A stretch of 64,000 bases of DNA, taken from assembly GCA_947574505.1 (NCBI GenBank), contig CANPJW010000004.1, positions 32,551 to 96,550 on the forward strand, read 5' to 3'. The position numbers and the translations under genes were made by a program. Source of the DNA: an uncultured Bacteroides sp. (GTDB lineage: Bacteria; Bacteroidota; Bacteroidia; Bacteroidales; Bacteroidaceae). A model generated the notes under the pieces. It saw only the letters and a list, made by a program, of their open reading frames with translations. It had not been told where the DNA came from and made no database searches. Below are positions 56,332-64,000 of the stretch, piece by piece (the stretch's first letter is position 1; each line of letters begins with the position of its first letter).

Positions 56332-58680
56332 TTAGATTTTAAAGGGTGTCATTTTCAGATATACCCGATAATCTTTAATCATGCCTGTCTTACCGGCTTC
56401 TGCTCTCGGCAAATATGAAAATCCGGTTACTACCTTATCTTCACCGAGATTAATCACAATCTGATGCGGGAATTTATGTTTGGCAGCCGAAGAATAGCTT
56501 GTGTGCCAAAAGGTAGATTCCTGCAAGTCGAACACATTCGTTGCAATATTATTCGCTTCTTCCGTTTCCTCACTATCTGCATAAACAACTTTCCAATGTT
56601 GGCGTGACAAGGGCTTACCATCAGCTCCCAGTAACTCCAATTCCGCAATGGCTGCAAAATCTTTCCCATCATGTGCATTCAATGCTTCCAGACAGAAGAA
56701 ACGTGTTTCCACCTCTTTTCCAAACTTCACATGTTGCCAACCATTACCCGCCTTGAAAGCACCTTTATAAACGGGCGTTTCTCCGCTCAAGTCCAAGTTC
56801 TCACCTACTTTACGATGTGCATAGGCAGCACCATGAACGCGTAAATTATCGAGAATAGGTTGTTGCAAGCCTGCCGTTTCCGGTTGTACAGGTCCAGCCA
56901 TATCCAATATAATCACTTCGTTCTCACCTTTCTTCAACCAACATCCCGGCACATATAAGGTTTGTTGTGGTCCTATTTCCCAGTAACGTCCAATAGCATA
57001 ACCATTCACCCAGACCATCCCTTTACTCCAGTTAGTCATATCCAGGAAAGTATCACCTGTTTTGTCCAACATAAGGGTCCCTCGATAGTAGGCAGGATAT
57101 TTTAGGGGATTATCCTGCTTCATAAATTCCTTATTTTGCGCAAAAGCATAATCAACCGGGATATTATAAACTTTCCAGTTCTTTAATGAAGTAATAACAC
57201 CGTTATTCGACTGGACTTCCACTTTTTCAGTGATACCCTTCCAATCATAAATGCCTTTACCAAAATTCATACGCCCCATTGCTTCTACCAAAATATCCAG
57301 CTGGGCCCCTTCTTTCATTGGAGGAAGAATAACCGTACCTTCACCTTTTAAACGACTTAATGTAGCTAATTTCTTACCATCCAAGAAAACCTGTGCCCAG
57401 TCATGAGCCTCTGTGATTGTCAACGTCTGTTCTTCTTTAGATGCCGGCAGTGTAGTCCGGTACAAAATACTTCCCCATCCCTGATCGAACGCCTCCATTG
57501 ACTGAATGTTTTCACTAATCTTTGGCTCCGGCAGATTATCAAACAGTATCGCCACTTCATTCAATTTAAATGAAGGAATGGCAATAGTCGGAATAGAATC
57601 CGGAACTTCCGGCAATGACTCACCTTCGGGTAAATAGTTACTTAACAAATTGCGTACCTCAAAATATTTGGGAGTGACTTTTCCTGATTCATTGATGGGT
57701 GCATCATAATCATAAGACGTACACGTCGGAGAGAAATTAGGGAAATTTGCTCCTCCCCAATGCCCGAAACTAGTACCTCCATGGGTCATATACAAACTAA
57801 ATGAAATATTTCGGTCAAGCATTTCTTTCATTCCTTTTACCAAATCCTCCGCACTGCGTGTCTCATGCTTCGCTCCCCAATGGTCAAACCATCCGGACCA
57901 AAACTCACTACACATCAACGGTATATCGGGACGAAGTTCCTGCAAACGCTTAAATTGATCGTCAATATTGGCTCCTGTACCAAAATTGATTGTCCAAAGC
58001 AAATCATCCAATGCATTATTCTCAAAGTTCGAATTCCAGTCACATTGGAATAAAGGAACTCCTGTGAAACCTGCCTGTTTTACAATATCACGTATTTCAG
58101 CAATGTATGGCTTGTCTATCCCGAATGATCCATATTCATTCTCAACTTGTACCATAATGATATTACCACCTTTACTAATCTGAAGATCAGTAAGCTGTTT
58201 ACCCACTTCGTTCATGAATAATTTCACCCGCTCCATATAATACGGATCTTGTTCACGAAGCTTGATGTCCTTCTTCTTCAACAACCACCAAGGTAATCCA
58301 CCCATCTCCCACTCTGCACAAACATACGGTCCGGGACGAACGATCACGTACATTCCGTTTTCCTGCGCCAGCCGACAGAAAGCCGCAATATCTTTTTGAC
58401 CGGTAAAGTCATATTTTCCCTCCTCCGGCTCATGAAAATTCCAAAAGACATAAAGACAAATGGTATTCATACCTAATGCCTTACACATTTTGATACGATG
58501 CTCCCAATACTCTTTTGGTATACGGGGATAATGAATTTCGGCTGCTTTTACCACAAACGGTTTTCCGTTAAGTAAAAATGTCTTGTCCCCTATTTCAAAT
58601 GTCTCTTTCGAAGATTGGGAACAGGAAGTGCTGAAAACAGTCACTAATAAAATAAGCAAATACAATAAAGGTTTCTTCAT
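56332..58680 (-). CDS. GH35 beta-galactosidase, lipoprotein
   Basis: It probably removes beta-galactose from pectin side chains or similar glycans. The 782-residue protein has a lipobox with C20, a GH35 TIM barrel (about 25-350) with acid/base E182 in VQVENEYG and nucleophile E259 in CSEFWSGW, two jelly-roll domains (about 390-600), and a C-terminal discoidin-like module (about 640-775). It has its own promoter on the minus strand, which shares its upstream sequence with that of the GH105 operon behind it. Confidence 0.93.
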   Translation of the reverse strand: MKKPLLYLLILLVTVFSTSCSQSSKETFEIGDKTFLLNGKPFVVKAAEIHYPRIPKEYWEHRIKMCKALGMNTICLYVFWNFHEPEEGKYDFTGQKDIAAFCRLAQENGMYVIVRPGPYVCAEWEMGGLPWWLLKKKDIKLREQDPYYMERVKLFMNEVGKQLTDLQISKGGNIIMVQVENEYGSFGIDKPYIAEIRDIVKQAGFTGVPLFQCDWNSNFENNALDDLLWTINFGTGANIDDQFKRLQELRPDIPLMCSEFWSGWFDHWGAKHETRSAEDLVKGMKEMLDRNISFSLYMTHGGTSFGHWGGANFPNFSPTCTSYDYDAPINESGKVTPKYFEVRNLLSNYLPEGESLPEVPDSIPTIAIPSFKLNEVAILFDNLPEPKISENIQSMEAFDQGWGSILYRTTLPASKEEQTLTITEAHDWAQVFLDGKKLATLSRLKGEGTVILPPMKEGAQLDILVEAMGRMNFGKGIYDWKGITEKVEVQSNNGVITSLKNWKVYNIPVDYAFAQNKEFMKQDNPLKYPAYYRGTLMLDKTGDTFLDMTNWSKGMVWVNGYAIGRYWEIGPQQTLYVPGCWLKKGENEVIILDMAGPVQPETAGLQQPILDNLRVHGAAYAHRKVGENLDLSGETPVYKGAFKAGNGWQHVKFGKEVETRFFCLEALNAHDGKDFAAIAELELLGADGKPLSRQHWKVVYADSEETEEANNIATNVFDLQESTFWHTSYSSAAKHKFPHQIVINLGEDKVVTGFSYLPRAEAGKTGMIKDYRVYLKMTPFKI

Positions 58681-58831
58681 TTTTTAATCTATTGTTTTCA
58701 TGATACAATACTATTTCCAAATAAATCCACCATCGGTCAATGTTTCCATTCAGACCGACAGCGAATTTGCAAACCAATCAATGTGTTACCTAAAAACTAA
58801 AACTATTACCTATTGAAAACTAAATGCATTG

Positions 58832-58902
58832 CAAAGATGAGATATTCTTTTTATACAAAGGTCTTCAAATCGGTCAAAACAGGACAATATTCATTCAATA
58901 TA
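58832..58902 (-). promoter_or_regulatory. Promoter and shared upstream module of the GH35 gene
   Basis: On the minus strand a -7-like CATCTTTG (58832-58839) is preceded, 33 bases upstream, by the sequence at 58873-58902 that contains GTTTTGAC and TTGAATGA. The same arrangement occurs before GH105 at 62861-62933. The rest of the gap 58681-59006 is AT-rich leader and the terminator of the upstream operon. Confidence 0.6.
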
Positions 58903-58943
58903 GTTTAAATCTTACTTTTTAACAGCGATTTTTTTATTCATTA

Positions 58944-58983
58944 TAAAAAAATCCCGCCAATACATTTTACAGTATTGACGGGA
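58944..58983 (-). terminator. Terminator of the GH105-DUF2264-GH28 operon
   Basis: A 12-base stem with one mismatch (58952-58963 and 58972-58983, TCCCG/CGGGA at the base) is followed on the minus strand by a run of seven T. Confidence 0.9.
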
Positions 58984-59006
58984 CCAACATATATAATAAA
59001 GGTTAG

Positions 59007-60367
59007 TTAGTGTAATAAACCGTATGTCACATTATCCTCCTTTACGTTCTTAACGTTATGGACTTTTTTCACAAAATCGTTCACCTTATCCACATGTACG
59101 TCTTGAATAACTACATTTTTGACAGGCAATTTTGCGTCCCCCTTTAACTCATATATCGCATCAGCGGAATCACAAATCACATTTTTCAAATAAATGCCAT
59201 CAATACGAGTAATACGTTCTTCATAAGTAGGAACAAGCTCCCTCCACTGATAGAGCACATCTGTATCTATTTCCAGCACACGTTGTACATGTCCGGTTCT
59301 TATATTTTCCATGTGAATATTTTCAATAAACGCTCCTCGTCTATGATTTGTCTTCACAAAGAAAAGTCGTCGTACAGATTGTGGTGCTTTACAATCATGC
59401 ATATACACATTACGAATACCACCTGAAATTTCACTGCCAATTCCTAATAAAGTATGCCCTTCCAAAATATTACAATTACGAATTACAATATTTTCAGTCG
59501 GAGTGTTTAATCTCCAGGCGTCACGATTACGACCGGCCTTAATCACCACCGCATCATCACCTTGGTCAAAGGTACAATCCTCCACTAAAAAATTACGAGT
59601 CATCTCCAAATCAATACCGTCATTATTGTGTCCATGCGCTTTAACATCCAGATTACGTACTATCCCGCCATTGCACATATACATATGAATCGTCCAAAAG
59701 GGGCTTTCACGAATCTTAAAACTATCAAGCAGTACATTCTCGCAACGATTAAAATGTATCAGATGCGGACGAAGATGGTTCTCACCTACCGCCATCTGTC
59801 GTTTTTCAACAGGTACATCTTTGGATGCCATCGTATACAACTTTCTAAGTGCATCCATGTGAGCCTTAGGACGGGCAAACCACTTCTTCCAACAATCCAT
59901 CTTCGGACTTAACAGACCTGTTCCTGTAATAGCCACATTCTTGCACTCAAGAGCATAAATCAAAGGTGAATTGTTATAACATTCCATCCCCTCCCAAGAC
60001 GTCATTACGGCTGGCAAATAATGAGAAGGATTATCCGTAAACGTAGTACCGCCCCTTCAGCCAAATACAAGTTTACATTACTCTTGAGATGGATTGGTCC
60101 GGTCAACCATTCTCCTTCAGGTATAACTACTCTCCCGCCTCCTGCCTGATTACAAGCAGCTATAGCACCCGCAATTGCATCAGAAACATCCGCCTCTCCT
60201 CCTTTTACAGCACCATAATTTACAATGGAGAAATCTTGATCAGGATATATAAACTCTTTTATTGGCTTCATTGAAAATGGCGCATCCACTTTCACATATT
60301 TGAATTGTCCCCACAGAGTTGCAAAAGAGACAACCAACAGTCCTATAGTAAATAAAAATTTCTTCAT
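59007..60367 (-). pseudogene. GH28 polygalacturonase-like protein, broken by a one-base deletion
   Basis: Two frames make one GH28 gene. The first (from 60367) has a signal peptide (ending near LWGQF) and the start of the beta-helix up to YLAEGAVLR, then goes out of frame. The second (to 59007) continues from PAVMTSWEGMECYN and carries the GH28 catalytic motifs NNDGID, QGDDAVV and GHTLLGIG. Adding one T to the TTT of CGTTTACGG (near 60030) restores RFTDNPSHYLPAVM, joining the two parts exactly into 453 residues. GH28 enzymes cleave galacturonan or rhamnogalacturonan linkages. Third gene of the operon, directly behind the DUF2264 gene. Confidence 0.88.
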
Positions 60368-61627
60368 TTAATAATGTATTGCATGATCCTTTGGAAATTC
60401 ATGTCCACTCCACGCCTTTTTAGAGGTCCAGTCTTGAGGTTTTGCGGTCCAAAAGGAATGATTGGCAGGAAGTCCTAATGGTAGAAATACTTCTGATGTA
60501 ATATACATACTTCCATTATTACTATACCAGTCCGCCAAACCGGTCTGATGCCCCGCAAAGCCTAATTGCAAAAATCCTTTCTCATTGAAATTACCATCAA
60601 CAGCAAACAAACGTTTCATGACGCAAGTTAAAGCATTACGTACCTGGCCTTCCGGAAGTTCTTCGGGCAGCATTTCTTTCCAGCAAAGCATTGACAATGG
60701 CTGAAAAACTCCCAAACGATAAGTCATCGAACGACCGAATACCGGAAAAGATGCTTCAGGAGATATAAAACGTTCCAAAATCATTCCGAAACGCTGCATG
60801 CGTTTCTTAGCCAAATCTTCTGTTTTCTTTTGCATCTCCAAACTACGGTCATGCAATATTACTTTATGATCGTTGACAGTCTGCATTACTTGTACAAACA
60901 TAGGTTGAATCACATAACTATTATAGTAATCGAATGCAAAAGTTTCTCCATCCGAATACCAGCCATCACCTACATACCACTCTTCTACTTTTCGAACAGC
61001 TGTATGAATACGGAACAAATCGTATTGTGCATCGGCTTCCATCAAAAAAGATTCAATCATAGCTGAAAACAATAGCCAATTTGTGTATGGCGGATCAATC
61101 CGACGCAATAACTGAAATTCTTTAATATAACGTTGTTTTGTCACTTCATCCAATGGTTCCCAAAGCTGCTTTTTAGCACGAAGAAAGCTACTGGCAATAT
61201 AAGCCGCATCTACCAAAGGTTGCCCTTCATTTCTCCATAAAAGATAATCAGGGCTATCCGGGTCAACAGCATGCGCATAACTCTTCAAAGCCCATTCACG
61301 CAATTGCTTGCGCGTTTTACCTTCTTCCGTATCATCATCCGGCAAAGAAAGCCAGGGAGCAATACCAGACATCAGACGCCCGAAACACTCCATGTAGGTC
61401 ACATCCTTACTGCGTCCATCCCATGTTGGACTGATCTCTACCTGCATATTTTTCTTCAACTCCCCTTTGCTCATATTACTCAATACAGGAGCAGCAATCT
61501 TATATGCCATCTGTGCCCAATATTCACGGTCACTGATTTCCTTTTCTACCTTCCCCTTTTTAGCATAAGTTACTGTACTGAACACACACAATAAAATAAA
61601 GACCAGGATATTTTTATTTTTCATCAT
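60368..61627 (-). CDS. DUF2264 family secreted protein
   Basis: I use the ATG at 61627 (419 residues). A TTG at 61636 is in frame but less likely. A signal peptide ends near VTYAKK. The body is helical with tryptophan-rich motifs (DYLLWRNEGQPLVDAAYIA, GWYSDGETFAFDYYNSYVIQPM in parts), an (alpha/alpha) barrel-like pattern typical of DUF2264. Members occur in pectin-degrading loci and have no assigned activity that I can vouch for. The stop is immediately followed by the GH28 start, so the genes are coupled. Confidence 0.85.
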   Translation of the reverse strand: MMKNKNILVFILLCVFSTVTYAKKGKVEKEISDREYWAQMAYKIAAPVLSNMSKGELKKNMQVEISPTWDGRSKDVTYMECFGRLMSGIAPWLSLPDDDTEEGKTRKQLREWALKSYAHAVDPDSPDYLLWRNEGQPLVDAAYIASSFLRAKKQLWEPLDEVTKQRYIKEFQLLRRIDPPYTNWLLFSAMIESFLMEADAQYDLFRIHTAVRKVEEWYVGDGWYSDGETFAFDYYNSYVIQPMFVQVMQTVNDHKVILHDRSLEMQKKTEDLAKKRMQRFGMILERFISPEASFPVFGRSMTYRLGVFQPLSMLCWKEMLPEELPEGQVRNALTCVMKRLFAVDGNFNEKGFLQLGFAGHQTGLADWYSNNGSMYITSEVFLPLGLPANHSFWTAKPQDWTSKKAWSGHEFPKDHAIHY

Positions 61628-61651
61628 TACATTCAAATATAAAAAACAATT

Positions 61652-62824
61652 TTAATTATTCAGATATTTCACCATTTCAGAACCCGCCAACAGGAAAGCT
61701 CCTACCCCAAAGTCCGCAGTCGTCTCCGGTCCTACATTCTTATGTTGGTCTGCTCTTTCACCGATTGGTTGTACATAGCCTATCTTTCCATTGGGTTGCA
61801 AGGCTATTTCAGTCAAGTATTTCCAACCTTGTTTTATAACAGGTTCATAAGTTGATTTATCCAAAAATCCATTATTCACACCCCAAAGATACCCATAGGT
61901 AAAGAAAGCTGTCCCACTTGTTTCACGTCCCGGAGCCTGCACCGGATCCAACAAACTACGAGTCCAGTATCCCTCTTCCTGTTGTGCAGTAGCCAATGAT
62001 TTAGCCATAGCCTGGTATATGGTAATATATTCAGCACGATGTGCATCATTTTCGGGCAGGTCCTGCAAAACTTTAGCCAAACCAGCAAACACCCAACCGT
62101 TACCCCTAGACCAAAAGTCTTTCAATCCTTGATTTGTCTTATGTTTCGGGTAGATGTATTTTCCATCGCGATAAAACAGGGCACTCTCCTCATCATACAT
62201 GAGATTTTTAGCATAAGTAAAGTACTCATAGAGTTTATCCAAATATTGCTGATTACCTGTAACCTTATAAAGTTTGGTCATCACCGGCATTACCATATAC
62301 AATCCGTCTGCCCACCACCAATAGTCATTATTGGGAGTTGACATTTCATATTCCATCACTTCCTTGGCACGGGCTATTTTATACTCTGCCGGCTCACGGT
62401 CCATGTTATACAAGTCAATATAAGTCTGGAAACAGATCTGCCAATCTCCGAAGAGAACATGTTCCATCGTTTCACCATAATTATATTTCCACTTAGATTT
62501 ATCATCAGAAGTAGCTCCCTTCCATTGGTTCTTTTCAGCCCATGCTTCCGAATACTTCTTGTAAGTCTCATTACCGGTTACTTCATAAGCTGCAATATTT
62601 CCGGTATGATAAGCAGCCGGATGCCAAAAGGCAAATGCCGGTTCCGGATTCTCCGCCTGCCAATAGTCATTTACTTTCTTAATAGTCTCAATAACCTTTG
62701 ACTTTGTCCATACACTATCGGTAATTGCTTCATTCTGATTGTTACTCTTACCTGATTTACATCCTGCCATGCTAATACTGAAAACACAGCTTAATACCCA
62801 AAAAGAAATTTTTCTAAAGTTCAT
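61652..62824 (-). CDS. GH105 unsaturated rhamnogalacturonyl hydrolase, lipoprotein
   Basis: It removes the unsaturated uronic acid left by pectate or rhamnogalacturonan lyases. The 390-residue protein has a lipobox with C22 and an (alpha/alpha)6 barrel. The catalytic Asp is D173 in WWWADGLYMVMPVM, and DFWSRGNGWVFAGLAKVLQ is the usual second signature. It begins an operon with DUF2264 and GH28, 24 bases apart from the former. Confidence 0.9.
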   Translation of the reverse strand: MNFRKISFWVLSCVFSISMAGCKSGKSNNQNEAITDSVWTKSKVIETIKKVNDYWQAENPEPAFAFWHPAAYHTGNIAAYEVTGNETYKKYSEAWAEKNQWKGATSDDKSKWKYNYGETMEHVLFGDWQICFQTYIDLYNMDREPAEYKIARAKEVMEYEMSTPNNDYWWWADGLYMVMPVMTKLYKVTGNQQYLDKLYEYFTYAKNLMYDEESALFYRDGKYIYPKHKTNQGLKDFWSRGNGWVFAGLAKVLQDLPENDAHRAEYITIYQAMAKSLATAQQEEGYWTRSLLDPVQAPGRETSGTAFFTYGYLWGVNNGFLDKSTYEPVIKQGWKYLTEIALQPNGKIGYVQPIGERADQHKNVGPETTADFGVGAFLLAGSEMVKYLNN

Positions 62825-62860
62825 TAATTATACAGTTTTTCGTGGTTATTATTCAAGAAA

Positions 62861-62933
62861 CAAAGATGCATCCTTTTTAGGACAGAAACGTCCTAAAATG
62901 CGTCAAAACCGTACAAAAATCATTCAACATATA
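62861..62933 (-). promoter_or_regulatory. Promoter and shared upstream module of the GH105 operon
   Basis: On the minus strand CATCTTTG (62861-62868) has the motif GTTTTGAC...TTGAATGA (62902-62933) 33 bases upstream, exactly as at the GH35 promoter. Between them lies an inverted repeat TTTTAGGAC/GTCCTAAAA (62875-62898). Confidence 0.6.
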
Positions 62934-62961
62934 AAAAATTGTCTTTTTGAGGAAAGAACTA

Positions 62962-63150
62962 TCAGATATCCTTGTTATAAAGCATACAAACTACAAGCCC
63001 ACCATAACTAGTCAATACAATCAATAATAACCAAAGAATCTGAATGTGCCATGCTATTTGTTTTTTTATCATATATCTAGTACCAATAATGCAAGGCACA
63101 ATAAACACTATTAATATGGATAAAACGGAAATAAGATAGAATACAGCCAT
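62962..63150 (-). CDS. Small membrane protein (PLDc_N-like)
   Basis: From the ATG at 63150 it has 62 residues and two membrane segments (about 2-24 and 35-55), with AWHIQILWLLLIVLTSYGG between. The pattern resembles the phospholipase-D N-terminal-like two-helix module common as a stand-alone protein. The frame reaches up to 63186, but that start overlaps the upstream gene and lacks a ribosome site, while GAAAG precedes 63150. Confidence 0.5.
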   Translation of the reverse strand: MAVFYLISVLSILIVFIVPCIIGTRYMIKKQIAWHIQILWLLLIVLTSYGGLVVCMLYNKDI

Positions 63151-63163
63151 AACTTTCAAACTT

Positions 63164-63385
63164 TTATTTAATCCAGTATTTAACAAGCAAAGAAATTACA
63201 ATGAAGCAATAGCTCAAAACATTTCCACTAAGTATCGCCCACATCACTGCCCGGCTCTTATCTTTAAAGATCCATCTCACGGTCAAGTATTCAAGCCCGA
63301 AACTTCCGGCAAACATCAGAATCCAAGTAATGAGCATAGTCGGAAAGAACGGATAAAGCTTTCTCCTATAAGGACACCGCTCCAA
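63164..63385 (-). CDS. Small membrane protein with uncertain start
   Basis: The frame encodes two to three membrane segments (FFPTMLITWILMFAGSFGLEYLTV, WAILSGNVLSYCFIVISLLV in parts) and ends VKYWIK. No ATG lies before the methionine at 63337. The TTG at 63385 is one alternative. The frame is continuous back to the stop codon of the preceding gene at 63425, so the N-terminus may be lost or shifted. Another ATG at 63411 opens a different frame (MNLVLLNFVWSGVL) that could be the true start if an indel lies between. Function unknown. Confidence 0.45.
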   Translation of the reverse strand: MERCPYRRKLYPFFPTMLITWILMFAGSFGLEYLTVRWIFKDKSRAVMWAILSGNVLSYCFIVISLLVKYWIK

Positions 63386-63424
63386 ACAAAATTCAATAAT
63401 ACTAAATTCATATCCTAATTGTTT

Positions 63425-63953
63425 TTATAGTATTTCGTCCCATACTCTGCGACTCTTATGCAACACGACTTTTATATCCTTGACCTTTCTCTTCCTTACT
63501 CTCACACTCTTCGTTTTCATACCGGGGTAATTAACCTTCAAAACTGCTCTCTTTCCGGATATTTGAAGGATGAATCGCCCATTGAGGTCAGAAAGCGTCC
63601 TATGAGCAGTTCCTTTTTCAACAATTTCTGCTCCTATTATCGGATGACCGCATTTATCCATTACTATTCCTTCTACAGAAACAGAATGTCTATCTTGTGA
63701 AACAAGAACAATTCCTCCAGCAACAATCGAAACTTTCTTAACAGTCTTCCGTCCTACAACCTCTACTTGTGGAAGCATAGTACAATTGTTCTTCAAACTA
63801 TCTTCTCCCACCTTTTGTCCATATAAAGAAGTAGTCCCCATAGTAGACATTCCCAACGAAACACCTACTATTTTGACAGCCAGTCCTATTCTTTGACGAA
63901 AAAGAAGTTGCTCTTCTAAATAGCGGACTTCAGCTTCACATTTTGGTAATCAT
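63425..63953 (-). pseudogene. Carboxypeptidase-regulatory-like domain protein, probably frameshifted near its start
   Basis: The frame to 63425 encodes a membrane or signal segment (GLAVKIVGVSLGMSTM), then a carboxypeptidase-regulatory-like beta domain (about 55-130 of the readable part, GIVMDKCGHPIIGAEIV and TLSDLNGRFILQI). Upstream it remains open back to a stop near 63953 without an ATG. An ATG at 63953 (MITKM-stop) falls in line with it if one A of the AAAA at 63941-63944 is removed, giving MITKCEAEVRYLEEQLLFRQ. The function is unknown. The nearest alternative is an internal ATG start at 63856. Confidence 0.5.
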
Positions 63954-63975
63954 TCTATTTTCCGCCACGACAATT

Positions 63976-64000
63976 TTATCGGCTGTTCTTCAGCCGATAA
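63976..64000. terminator. Hairpin at the window edge
   Basis: TTATCGGCTG and CAGCCGATAA form a perfect ten-bp stem with a five-base loop. It may end a minus-strand gene that lies beyond the window. Confidence 0.5.

Noticed and set aside
1882..62933. One common operator for both the SusC operon and the pectin genes
   Set aside because: The TTTRTCCACC repeat before SusC and the GTTTTGAC/TTGAATGA module before GH35 and GH105 share no convincing sequence, so different regulators are likely.
1..64000. tRNA, rRNA, insertion sequences or phage genes
   Set aside because: No cloverleaf-like sequence, ribosomal RNA stretch, transposase, integrase or phage structural protein was recognised by reading. 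A tRNA or covariance search could still reveal small RNAs.

Overview
The window is chromosomal DNA from a human-gut type Bacteroides (Bacteroidota), close to B. thetaiotaomicron in gene content. Pointers are a SusC/SusD polysaccharide utilization locus with a hybrid two-component regulator, lipoproteins with Bacteroides-style signal peptides, promoters with the Bacteroides -7 element TAnnTTTG, a Nudix-type AraR, a diphosphate-type phosphofructokinase, and surface glycosidases of families GH43, GH51, GH146, GH35, GH28 and GH105. No tRNA, rRNA, CRISPR array, insertion sequence or prophage was recognised.

Region 1 (1-25.2 kb) is an arabinan and L-arabinose system. A hybrid two-component regulator, cut by the window start, is followed by an operon of SusC, SusD, a surface glycan-binding lipoprotein with a duplicated domain, and a GH43 endo-arabinanase-type lipoprotein (2.1-10.9 kb, closed by a strong terminator). 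A second run of plus-strand genes (11.1-25.2 kb) encodes a mutarotase, a sodium/sugar symporter, AraR, AraD, AraA, an FGGY ribulokinase-type kinase, a GH146 beta-L-arabinofuranosidase, a GH51 alpha-L-arabinofuranosidase, transketolase and ribose-5-phosphate isomerase B. Together they can take arabinan from surface binding and cutting, through periplasmic debranching and uptake, to D-xylulose 5-phosphate and the pentose phosphate pathway.

Region 2 (25.3-46.2 kb) is mostly housekeeping: a DUF456 membrane protein, a decayed gene fragment, a TPR protein, a five-gene 2-oxoacid:ferredoxin oxidoreductase operon that includes an easily missed 58-residue membrane protein, a Porin_10-type porin, a periplasmic binding protein, a Gfo/Idh/MocA oxidoreductase, an ECF sigma factor with three companion genes, guanine deaminase, a FadL-like protein behind a very Ser/Arg/Gly/Tyr-rich secreted protein, PrmA, a GH25 lysozyme, a PPi-type phosphofructokinase and a RecD2-like helicase.

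Region 3 (46.2-56.2 kb) holds a frameshifted 6-bladed beta-propeller lipoprotein with a small membrane protein, a tripartite RND efflux operon, and a patatin/outer-membrane-barrel fusion protein.

Region 4 (56.3-64 kb) is a pectin-type cluster on the minus strand: GH105, a DUF2264 protein and GH28 in one operon, and GH35 behind its own promoter. Both promoters share the same upstream sequence at the same distance from the -7 box, so they are probably controlled by one regulator outside the window. GH28 is broken by a one-base deletion. Two small membrane proteins and another probably frameshifted gene end the window.

The most noteworthy unexplained items are an interleaved double inverted repeat at 40778-40859, the shared promoter module of region 4, the duplicated-domain glycan-binding protein, the direct repeats and small ORF ahead of SusC, and three indel-broken minus-strand genes.
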